A model generated the notes under the pieces. It worked only from the letters and a program-made list of their open reading frames with translations, was not told the DNA's origin and did not search any database. This document shows, piece by piece, positions 1 to 5,217 of a stretch of DNA of 6,700 bases (position 1 is its first letter; the number at the start of each line of letters is the position of its first letter). The position numbers and the translations under genes are program-made. The stretch is from an uncultured Pleurocapsa sp. Lineage in GTDB: Bacteria > Cyanobacteriota > Cyanobacteriia > Cyanobacteriales > Xenococcaceae. The stretch is from NCBI GenBank assembly GCA_937884735.1, contig CAKZYI010000434.1:1-6700 (forward strand), written 5' to 3'.

Positions 1-340
1 GACATGGTTATTATCTGCACCTCTAGGATATATTGCGATCGAGTGTGGCTGGATAGTGCGCTGTGTTGGCAGACAGCCTTGGGTTGTATATGGCGAGGTT
101 CGTACCGTTGATGCAGCCTCCAATTTACCCCCAGCAGATGTGCTGACTTCTTTGACGGGCTTTGCTATTACTTATACTATACTGGCGATTGCCGTAATTT
201 ACTTTGGTAGTAGAATTATTCGCGAAGGACCAAACTTAAACTTGCTTGCACCAGGAGAAAAACGCGAAAATGAAGATAAATTTGACACTACTCCTGCTGA
301 ATTTGTTCCTAATAGTCGTCCTGTAGAAGCACAACAATAA
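1..340 (+). CDS. cydA: Cytochrome bd-type quinol oxidase subunit I (CydA), C-terminal part only
   Basis: This is the last 112 codons of a gene that begins before the window; the reading frame is open from base 2 to the TAA at 338-340. CydA is the haem-bearing subunit of the membrane oxidase that reduces O2 to water with quinol electrons. The segment GYIAIECGW followed by the family hallmark GRQPW (bases about 71-85) identifies it. Next come a loop (VYGEVRT), one hydrophobic membrane helix (around LTGFAITYTILAIAVIYFG) and a charged, Pro-rich tail, as expected for the CydA C-terminus. cydB follows 65 bases downstream, so the two probably form an operon. One oddity: the residue three before the Arg of GRQPW is Cys, where E. 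coli CydA has Glu445, a ligand of haem b595. The GTG at 56 is an internal Val codon, not a start. Confidence 0.93.
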   Translation, partial: TWLLSAPLGYIAIECGWIVRCVGRQPWVVYGEVRTVDAASNLPPADVLTSLTGFAITYTILAIAVIYFGSRIIREGPNLNLLAPGEKRENEDKFDTTPAEFVPNSRPVEAQQ

Positions 341-396
341 TTACTGATTACTGATTACTGATTACTCCCCTCGTTCCTCGTTCCTCATTCCTTATC
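341..396. repeat. Heptanucleotide tandem repeats between cydA and cydB
   Basis: Directly after the cydA stop are three copies of TTACTGA plus a partial fourth (341-366). A second, different heptamer series follows: CCTCGTT twice, then CCTCATT and CCTTATC (369-396). Such 7-nt tandem repeats are a known feature of cyanobacterial intergenic DNA (STRR class). They fill nearly the whole cydA-cydB gap, leaving no clear Shine-Dalgarno before cydB. Function is unknown, and copy number may vary between strains. Confidence 0.8.
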
Positions 397-405
397 CTTT
401 AAAAC

Positions 406-1419
406 ATGGAATCTTTAGAATATTTTTTGCCTCAAGTTTGGTTTGTCATCTTGGCATTGTTTTTGTTTCTCTATGTGATGCTTGATGGTTTCGATTTGGG
501 CGTGGGAATTTTGTCTTTAACAGCCTCAACAGAAGAGCGTCGCGGAATTTTGATGACTAGCTTGAGCAATGTCTGGGATGCTAATGAAACCTGGCTGGTG
601 CTTATGGGAGGTGCCTTGTTTGGTGCATTTCCCTTGGCTTATGGCACGATTTTGCAAGCTTTGTACATCCCCATTATGATTATGCTCTTTGGCTTAATTT
701 TTCGGGCTGTAGCCTTTGAATTTAGAGAGCATTCTAGTAACAAATTTGTTTGGAATTTAGCTTTTGGCATCGGCAGTCTGTTTGCTGCTATTGGTCAAGG
801 TTTTGCTCTGGGTGGAGTCATTGAAGGTATCGCAGTAGATGCTTCGGGACACTTTATTGGTGGTAATTGGGATTGGCTTAGTTGGCAGACTGTATTGGTA
901 GCTTTAACTTTGATTCAAGGCTATGTGCTGATTGGTTCGACATATTTAATCAATAAGACAGAAGGAGATTTGCAGGAGATTCATTTCAGTACTGCTAAAC
1001 TAGCAGCCTATACTACCTTAGTCGGCGCAGTTTTGATTACTATTACTACCCCAATCTTTTATGTCACTGCAAGAGCGCGTTTGTTTAGTGCGCCTTTGGT
1101 ATATATCTTTGCTTTAATTCCAATCTTAGGCGTGTTGTTGATTAGTTTATTAATTAAAAGTATCAACGAGCGTCGAGAAACAAGACCGTTTGTCTGGACT
1201 ATATTATTATTCCTGCTGACTTTTCTGGGATTGGGATTAATTGTTTTTCCCTACATCATTCCTACCGAAATCACTATCTATGAGGCTGCTGCTGCTCCAA
1301 GCTCGTTGGTATTTATGATAGTTTTTATTGGTTTTTTGATTCCAATCATGCTGGCATACAACATCTATCAATATATTGTCTTTAACGGCAAAGTTGCGGG
1401 TGAAGGATACGGGGATTGA
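406..1419 (+). CDS. cydB: Cytochrome bd-type quinol oxidase subunit II (CydB)
   Basis: This complete 337-residue protein is the partner of CydA in the bd-type terminal oxidase of the cyanobacterial membranes. CydB carries no haem itself in most family members but supports assembly and proton delivery. Visible family motifs are DGFDLGVGIL (residues 27-36) and NVWDANETW (55-63, giving Trp57 and Asp58 at the same numbers as in E. coli CydB). GGALFGAFPLAYG (68-80) and FRAVAFEFR (99-107) follow. About eight or nine hydrophobic helices are spread over the length, and the ending FPYIIP...AAAAPSS...LAYNIYQYIVF is typical of the short cyanide-insensitive-oxidase-like CydB. The ATG at 406 starts the conserved N-terminus (LPQVWFVILALFL) directly, so the start is secure despite the lack of a clear ribosome binding site. 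No cydX, cydC or cydD lies next to it. Confidence 0.96.
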   Translation: MESLEYFLPQVWFVILALFLFLYVMLDGFDLGVGILSLTASTEERRGILMTSLSNVWDANETWLVLMGGALFGAFPLAYGTILQALYIPIMIMLFGLIFRAVAFEFREHSSNKFVWNLAFGIGSLFAAIGQGFALGGVIEGIAVDASGHFIGGNWDWLSWQTVLVALTLIQGYVLIGSTYLINKTEGDLQEIHFSTAKLAAYTTLVGAVLITITTPIFYVTARARLFSAPLVYIFALIPILGVLLISLLIKSINERRETRPFVWTILLFLLTFLGLGLIVFPYIIPTEITIYEAAAAPSSLVFMIVFIGFLIPIMLAYNIYQYIVFNGKVAGEGYGD

Positions 1420-1420
1420 T

Positions 1421-1432
1421 AAGGAACGAGGA
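1421..1432. repeat. Inverted copy of the CCTCGTT repeat downstream of cydB
   Basis: AAGGAACGAGGA, two bases after the cydB stop, contains the reverse complement of TCCTCGTTCCT at 375-385. cydB is therefore bracketed by an 11-bp inverted pair about 1 kb apart. This looks like a dispersed intergenic repeat family present in both orientations rather than a terminator. Confidence 0.55.
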
Positions 1433-1480
1433 AAATTGAATGTCTTTGCATGAAACTGTATTGCCATAAATAGCCAGGTT

Positions 1481-1486
1481 TATAAT
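1481..1486 (+). promoter_or_regulatory. Candidate -10 element for the HTH-Clp N regulator
   Basis: A perfect TATAAT lies 70 bases before the regulator's start codon. The -35 side is poor: TTGCCA at 1461-1466 leaves only a 14-base spacer. If this hexamer is used, transcription would start inside the first palindromic operator (1486-1504), a classical arrangement for self-repression. This is inference from position only. Confidence 0.35.
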
Positions 1487-1504
1487 GTCAAGTATTGCTT
1501 GACG
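1486..1504. promoter_or_regulatory. Palindromic operator-like site 1
   Basis: TGTCAAGTATTGCTTGACG has 7-base arms TGTCAAG and CTTGACG that are complementary except at the outermost pair, around a 5-base centre. It lies in the 136-bp gap before the HTH regulator and shares 10 bases (AATGTCAAGT, counted from 1485) with site 2. The likely binder is the downstream XRE protein itself; this is inferred from position and symmetry. Confidence 0.6.
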
Positions 1505-1520
1505 TTTTTATTGTTAGTAA

Positions 1521-1539
1521 TGTCAAGTGATACTTGACA
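1521..1539. promoter_or_regulatory. Palindromic operator-like site 2 (perfect arms)
   Basis: TGTCAAGTGATACTTGACA has perfect 8-base arms (TGTCAAGT and ACTTGACA) around GAT. Its centre is 35 bp from the centre of site 1, and it ends 16 bases before the ATG of the regulator gene. A dimer bound here could block transcription through the leader or initiation at the promoter. The same spacing suits cooperative binding of two dimers to a pair of sites. Confidence 0.65.
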
Positions 1540-1555
1540 GTAAATCGAACATGAG

Positions 1556-2221
1556 ATGAAAAACCGACTGAAAGAACTTCGACAACTATACAAGTGGTCG
1601 CAAGCCGAACTTGCTAGAAAGCTAGAAATTAGTCGTCAAGCAGTTAATGGTTTTGAATCTGGTAAATTCGATCCTAGTTTGGAAATGGCTTTTAAAATTG
1701 CCACTTTGTTGGATGTTGCGATCGAAGATATTTTTATTTATGAGGCACAGAATTCTATGCAAACATTAGTCAAACAAGTCAAAGATTTTTGGGGATTGGA
1801 GTTTGGTTTTGAACGATTTGACCAAAAAGCGATCGCGACTATTTCTTTTGCTCGTAACTTAGCAGCACAAAATAAATGCGATCGCGTCGAACCACAACAT
1901 TTGTTTGCTGGTTTATTAGCCGATCCCACTGCTACTTCTGCGTGCTTGCTCAAGGATAGTGGTGTTAAGCAGAGTATTGAAACTAACAAAGGTTCATTTG
2001 AAAATTCTTCAAAAATGAAATTAAGTTCGCAAAGTAAGTTTGTCTTGGAATTAGCTTTACAAATAGTTCGGCTTCAAGACAAAAAATCGATCAAAACAGA
2101 GCATCTTTTATGGGGTTTAGTTTGTTTATTGGATACGCAAACCTCTGAAATTGACAATCTGTTTCGAGAATATAAGGTTGACATTGAAACTTTAAAAGAT
2201 AGATTAGCCGAAACAGTTTAA
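1556..2221 (+). CDS. XRE-family HTH regulator fused to two Clp N-terminal repeats
   Basis: This protein has 221 residues. Residues 1-62 form a compact XRE helix-turn-helix of the short COG1476 type: LKELRQLYKWSQAELARKL, then the recognition segment ISRQAVNGFESGKFDPS and LEMAFKIATLLDVAIEDIF. After a linker (63-85) come two repeats resembling the N-terminal domain of ClpA/ClpC unfoldases. These are residues 87-143 (FDQKAIATISFARNLAA...VEPQHLFAGLL) and 155-219 (LSSQSKFVLELALQIVRLQ...IKTEHLLWGLV). No AAA+ ATPase follows, so it is not an unfoldase. In Clp proteins this domain binds adaptors or substrates; here it probably acts as a sensory, protein-binding or stability-control module for a DNA-binding protein. 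The gene appears monocistronic, with two palindromes upstream that suggest autoregulation. The ATG at 1556 starts exactly at the domain edge. Target genes are unknown; the neighbouring cyd operon is one candidate. Confidence 0.85.
   Translation: MKNRLKELRQLYKWSQAELARKLEISRQAVNGFESGKFDPSLEMAFKIATLLDVAIEDIFIYEAQNSMQTLVKQVKDFWGLEFGFERFDQKAIATISFARNLAAQNKCDRVEPQHLFAGLLADPTATSACLLKDSGVKQSIETNKGSFENSSKMKLSSQSKFVLELALQIVRLQDKKSIKTEHLLWGLVCLLDTQTSEIDNLFREYKVDIETLKDRLAETV
1829..1885. repeat. Two HIP1 octamers (GCGATCGC) inside the regulator gene
   Basis: Perfect HIP1 sites lie at 1829-1836 and 1878-1885. Further perfect copies are at 3896-3903 (zinc-protein gene), 4404-4411 (pstC) and 6397-6404 (intergenic). 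Seven-base forms occur near 34, 1718, 3605 and 5994. High HIP1 density is a cyanobacterial hallmark and supports the assignment of the organism. Confidence 0.9.
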
Positions 2222-2239
2222 TTTAAAATTAATTTTAAA
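2222..2239. repeat. Perfect AT-only palindrome after the regulator gene
   Basis: TTTAAAATTAATTTTAAA, immediately after the TAA at 2219-2221, is an 18-bp perfect palindrome made only of A and T. It could fold weakly in RNA but lacks the GC stem of an intrinsic terminator. It may simply reflect AT-rich intergenic DNA. Confidence 0.4.
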
Positions 2240-2300
2240 ATTAGGGGTTGCATATTAAGGACATAATTTCAAATTATTAACGTTATTAAAGATTGACTTT

Positions 2301-2341
2301 CCCCAAGCCCCAAAGCCGCCCAGTCTCCCAGTCCCCCAATC
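2301..2341. repeat. Degenerate C-rich short repeats between convergent genes
   Basis: CCCCAAG and CCCCAAA lie in tandem at 2301-2314. CCCAGTC, CCCAGTC and CCCAATC then start at 2319, 2327 and 2335 with an 8-base period. This strand-asymmetric C-rich tract sits in the 150-bp gap between the converging HTH-Clp N and accC genes and resembles cyanobacterial STRR elements. I see no convincing terminator hairpin for accC here. Confidence 0.6.
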
Positions 2342-2371
2342 AACCTAAACCATTCTGCATTTGCTCAAAAA

Positions 2372-3718
2372 TTAATCGCTCAAGTGTTCGGCAATAAAGT
2401 TGGTGTATATCTCTCCTTCGAGAAAAGCAGGAGTTTCTAATATCCTTTGATGAAATTCAATGGTAGTTGGTACTCCTGTAATAGCGCATTCCCGCAAGGC
2501 TCTTTTCATTCGCTTAATAGCCGTATCGCGGTCTTCTCCCCAAACTATTAGTTTACCAATTAAAGAATCATAGTAAGGGGGAATTTCATAATCTGTGTAG
2601 ACATGGGAGTCCATTCTTACTCCTGGTCCTCCTGGGGGCAGATAAGCACTAATACGCCCAGGATGAGGGCGGAAATTGAACTTAGGATCTTCGGCATTGA
2701 TCCGACATTCGATCGCATGACCCCGTAAAATCACATCATCTTGAGTAAATCTTAGCTTGTCGCCCTGGGCTACTCGAATTTGCTCGGCAATCAGGTCAAT
2801 TCCTGTAACGACTTCGGTAACAGGATGTTCTACCTGAATGCGAGTATTCATTTCCATAAAGTAAAAATCGCCATATTTATCTAGCAAAAATTCTACTGTT
2901 CCCGCACCAACATAGTTGATTGATTGAGCAGCTTTGACCGCAGCCTCTCCCATCTTGGTTCGTAGCTTTTGACTCAATACTGCACTGGGAGCTTCTTCCA
3001 ATAGCTTTTGGTGACGACGTTGAATTGAACAGTCTCTTTCTCCTAGGTGAACGACATTACCGTGGCTATCGGCAATAATTTGAAACTCAATGTGACGGGG
3101 ATTTTCGACGAATTTTTCCAAATATACTCCCCCATTACCAAATGCCGCTTCAGCTTCCCCTTGAGCAGCTTGAAACATTCTGACTAATTCCGATTCATCC
3201 TGCACCAAACGCATCCCTCTACCACCACCGCCAGCAGTAGCTTTGATCATCACAGGGTAGCCAATCTTGCCAGCCACAACTTTCGCTTCATCTTCATCCC
3301 GCAGTAATCCATTACTTCCAGGGACGGTAGGTACTCCTGCCTGCTGCATAGTTTTTTTAGCCGTAGACTTGTCTCCCATTGCCAACATAGCTTCTTTAGA
3401 AGGCCCAATAAAAGTTAGCTGGTGGTCGTTACAAATTTCGACAAAGCGGGCATTTTCTGCCAAAAATCCATAGCCAGGATGAATTGCTGTGGCGTTACGA
3501 GTTAATGCAGCAGCAATAATATTGGGAATATTAAGATAGCTTTTCCCCGATGGAGGAGGTCCAATACACACACTTTCATCCGCCAACTGGACATGGAGAG
3601 CTTGGCGATCGATAGTAGAATGTACGGCTACGGTAGCAATACCCATTTCAGCACAGGTGTGCAAAATACGTAGAGCAATTTCTCCTCGATTGGCGATCAG
3701 AATTTTGTCAAACTGCAT
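2372..3718 (-). CDS. accC: Biotin carboxylase subunit of acetyl-CoA carboxylase (AccC)
   Basis: This complete 448-residue enzyme is the usual bacterial AccC length. It carries out ATP-dependent carboxylation of biotin on the carrier protein AccB, the first half-reaction of acetyl-CoA carboxylase in fatty acid synthesis. The protein begins KILIANRGEIALRI (residues 5-18, biotin carboxylase N-domain) and continues with the ATP-grasp domain, whose glycine-rich loop is GGGGRGMR (163-170). Residues matching E. coli catalytic and ligand positions are all present: Lys117, Lys159, His209, Lys238, Glu276, Glu289, Asn291, Arg293, the QVEHP segment at 295-299 and Arg339. The C-domain ends at EHLSD. The ATG at 3718 sits at the conserved N-terminus. 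accA, accB and accD are not adjacent, consistent with the scattered acc genes of cyanobacteria. A small zinc-protein gene lies 81 bp upstream on the same strand and might share its transcript. Confidence 0.97.
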   Translation of the reverse strand: MQFDKILIANRGEIALRILHTCAEMGIATVAVHSTIDRQALHVQLADESVCIGPPPSGKSYLNIPNIIAAALTRNATAIHPGYGFLAENARFVEICNDHQLTFIGPSKEAMLAMGDKSTAKKTMQQAGVPTVPGSNGLLRDEDEAKVVAGKIGYPVMIKATAGGGGRGMRLVQDESELVRMFQAAQGEAEAAFGNGGVYLEKFVENPRHIEFQIIADSHGNVVHLGERDCSIQRRHQKLLEEAPSAVLSQKLRTKMGEAAVKAAQSINYVGAGTVEFLLDKYGDFYFMEMNTRIQVEHPVTEVVTGIDLIAEQIRVAQGDKLRFTQDDVILRGHAIECRINAEDPKFNFRPHPGRISAYLPPGGPGVRMDSHVYTDYEIPPYYDSLIGKLIVWGEDRDTAIKRMKRALRECAITGVPTTIEFHQRILETPAFLEGEIYTNFIAEHLSD

Positions 3719-3799
3719 TCGATGAAGTAGATAACTAAAGTCATGTTTAAGAATAATGCTTTTTCAGACACTAAGATTAAATAAATAAAGTAAAGAGAT

Positions 3800-4042
3800 C
3801 TATTTACTACCTAATTCTGAAGGGGGACGGTCGTCACTCCAACCCCACCACGAGACACCACACTCACACAAATAAAATTCTTGATACTTGCGACGGCGAT
3901 CGCTTGTACTAACAGGGGCGCGACGATTTAACCAGACGCTTTTCGCTTTGATTGGCGGTTTTTTACAGCTAGGACAACAAAAGTCAAAGGCATGAGTTGC
4001 TGATTTAGTCCATTCTGGTGGAACTAGAGCAAAAGCATCCAT
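3800..4042 (-). CDS. Small four-cysteine (probable zinc-ribbon) protein of unknown function
   Basis: The protein has 80 residues from the ATG at 4042. The frame stays open upstream to a TTG at 4054, which would add four residues (MINF); the ATG is preferred. Visible features are an N-terminal PPEWTKS segment and a first knuckle CCPSC (CxxC). A basic middle follows (WLNRRAPVSTSDRRRKYQEFYLC), then a second knuckle CECG with an aromatic stretch WWGWSDDRPP. Two cysteine pairs about 40 residues apart are the usual layout of a zinc ribbon, so metal binding and contact with nucleic acid or a protein partner are plausible. It is cytosolic, with no signal or membrane helix. It lies 81 bp upstream of accC on the same strand and is divergent from pstC. 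I do not recognise a named family; it is likely a conserved cyanobacterial hypothetical. Confidence 0.75.
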   Translation of the reverse strand: MDAFALVPPEWTKSATHAFDFCCPSCKKPPIKAKSVWLNRRAPVSTSDRRRKYQEFYLCECGVSWWGWSDDRPPSELGSK

Positions 4043-4081
4043 AAAGTTTATCAATAATTTAGGAATTGAATAATAATAATG

Positions 4082-4108
4082 TTCCCTTAACTAGAAGACA
4101 AAAGGGAA
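4082..4108. repeat. Inverted repeat in the divergent zinc-protein/pstC intergenic region
   Basis: Arms TTCCCTT (4082-4088) and AAGGGAA (4102-4108) are perfectly complementary around a 13-base centre. The site lies about 40 bp upstream of the small zinc-protein gene, in its probable promoter region, so an operator is possible. There is no U-tract to make it a terminator. Confidence 0.35.
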
Positions 4109-4160
4109 TTGTTCTGTTATTGTACTTCGATTGTTTATCGTTATGGGGCTTTAATAAAAT

Positions 4161-4183
4161 GTTATGTAGATCTTCTGCATAAC
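4161..4183. promoter_or_regulatory. Near-perfect 23-nt dyad/hairpin upstream of pstC
   Basis: Outer arms GTTATG (4161-4166) and CATAAC (4178-4183) pair perfectly. The inner bases continue the stem as T-G, A-T, G-C and A-T, giving 10 pairs (one wobble) around the 3-base loop TCT. It could be a protein-binding dyad or an RNA hairpin. The right arm overlaps the first unit of the Pho-box-like array, so competition between two regulators is conceivable. Confidence 0.5.
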
Positions 4184-4207
4184 TTTGGCTTTACCTGAAT
4201 TTAATGA
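4178..4207 (+). promoter_or_regulatory. Pho-box-like array upstream of pstC
   Basis: Three 8-mers separated by exactly 3 bases are CATAACTT (4178-4185), CTTTACCT (4189-4196) and TTTAATGA (4200-4207). Each matches the published cyanobacterial SphR/PhoB consensus PyTTAAPyPy(T/A) at 7 of 8 positions. A weaker fourth unit (TAGGATAA) follows at 4211-4218, and a possible -10 TAGAAT lies at 4230-4235. The position, about 100 bp before pstC, is right for phosphate-starvation activation. The consensus is recalled from the literature; no matrix score was computed. Confidence 0.5.
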
Positions 4208-4307
4208 CAATAGGATAAATAAATACTAGTAGAATATTGAAGAGGATAAAAATCGCTTCAAAACAACTTTAAAGGTTTAGTAACTTATTAATTGCCGTAT
4301 ATATTAT

Positions 4308-5204
4308 ATGAAAAATAGCTATAGTTCCAAGATAGAACCCCGTCCTGGTATTGAAAGGGTTCTAGACAGTAGTTTTTATTGGATAGCAAAAATATTGGCA
4401 TTTGCGATCGCAGGTGTTTTAGTCTGGATTACAATTCAAGTAGCCATCAAAGCCATGCCAGCTATTCAAGAATTTGGTTTGGGCTTTATTAGCACTAGCA
4501 GTTGGAATCCCGTCAACAGCCAGTATGGAGTATGGCCAGCAATTTATGGCACTGAGGTTAGTTATCTTATCGCCATAGTAAATTCTGTTCCCATTGGATG
4601 GGGGGTAGCAATCTTTCTCAGAGAAGAGTATTTGCCTCCCACGGTGCAAAGAGTTATTGTATTTCTCGTTGAGTTATTAGCAGCCGTACCTAGCGTTGTA
4701 TATGGGTTGTGGGGCATCTTTGTCTTAATTCCCTTTCTTAAAGGTTTTACACCCCTTAGAGGACCAGGAATGCTGCCTGCTGCCTTGATTTTATCAGTGA
4801 TGATCTTACCTACCATTGCTGCAATTGGTCGCGATGCAATTATCAATGTAGATGGAGGACTGCGACAGGCTGCTGTAGGTTTAGGGGCTACTCGCTGGGA
4901 AGCTATTTTTCAGATTATTTTGCCTGCTGCATCTTCAGGCATCATCGGCGGAATTATGCTGGCTTTGGGTCGTGCTCTGGGTGAAACTATGGCAGTAACG
5001 ATGCTGATTGGTAACTCTAATAAAGTCGATACTTCTGTATTTGCACCTTCTAATACTGTCTCTTCTTTGTTGGCAAATCAATTTGCTGAAGCGAGTGGAC
5101 TGCAGGTATCAGCCTTGATGTATGCAGCCCTAATTTTATTCTTCATCACTTTGGTAGTGAATATTTTGGCTCAGTTGCTAGTAACTAGATTACAAAAAAT
5201 ATAA
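4308..5204 (+). CDS. pstC: Phosphate ABC transporter permease PstC
   Basis: This 298-residue inner-membrane permease works with PstA, the ATPase PstB and the binding protein PstS in high-affinity phosphate uptake. An N-terminal membrane helix (about residues 24-48) is followed by the PstC-typical segment FGLGFISTSSWNPVNSQYG. Next comes the BPD-transp_1 domain, with VELLAAVPSVVYGLWGIFVLIP (121-142), the cytoplasmic EAA loop QAAVGLGATRWEAIFQIILPA (187-207), and GRALGETMAVTMLIGNSN (221-238) near the translocation path. The loop between VLIP and GPGMLPA (143-151) looks roughly 15-20 residues shorter than in cyanobacterial PstC proteins I remember, which may mark an in-frame deletion. The ATG at 4308 has no obvious Shine-Dalgarno. 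pstA begins 13 bases after the stop, so the two are cotranscribed. A Pho-box-like array lies upstream. No pstS precedes it. Confidence 0.93.
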   Translation: MKNSYSSKIEPRPGIERVLDSSFYWIAKILAFAIAGVLVWITIQVAIKAMPAIQEFGLGFISTSSWNPVNSQYGVWPAIYGTEVSYLIAIVNSVPIGWGVAIFLREEYLPPTVQRVIVFLVELLAAVPSVVYGLWGIFVLIPFLKGFTPLRGPGMLPAALILSVMILPTIAAIGRDAIINVDGGLRQAAVGLGATRWEAIFQIILPAASSGIIGGIMLALGRALGETMAVTMLIGNSNKVDTSVFAPSNTVSSLLANQFAEASGLQVSALMYAALILFFITLVVNILAQLLVTRLQKI

Positions 5205-5217
5205 CTATAAAATAATA

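Noticed and set aside
341..396. CRISPR array or phage attachment site
   Set aside because: The repeats are 7-mers directly in tandem without spacers, and no integrase or cas gene is present.
1237..1467. Minus-strand open frame of 76 codons over the end of cydB
   Set aside because: It lies antisense to the conserved CydB C-terminus and has no recognisable domain.
1551..1559. Two-codon upstream frame ATG AGA TGA overlapping the regulator's start
   Set aside because: A minimal start-stop overlap easily arises by chance; there is no ribosome binding site or other evidence of translation control.
1738..1989. Minus-strand open frame of 83 codons inside the HTH-Clp N gene
   Set aside because: It is a shadow of the real gene; the plus strand carries clear domain motifs here.
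3267..3473. Plus-strand open frame of 68 codons inside accC
   Set aside because: It is antisense to the ATP-grasp region of accC and Ser-rich without motifs, a typical shadow.
4419..4846. Two minus-strand open frames (76 and 94 codons) inside pstC
   Set aside because: They lie opposite conserved PstC membrane segments and overlap each other, with no motif.
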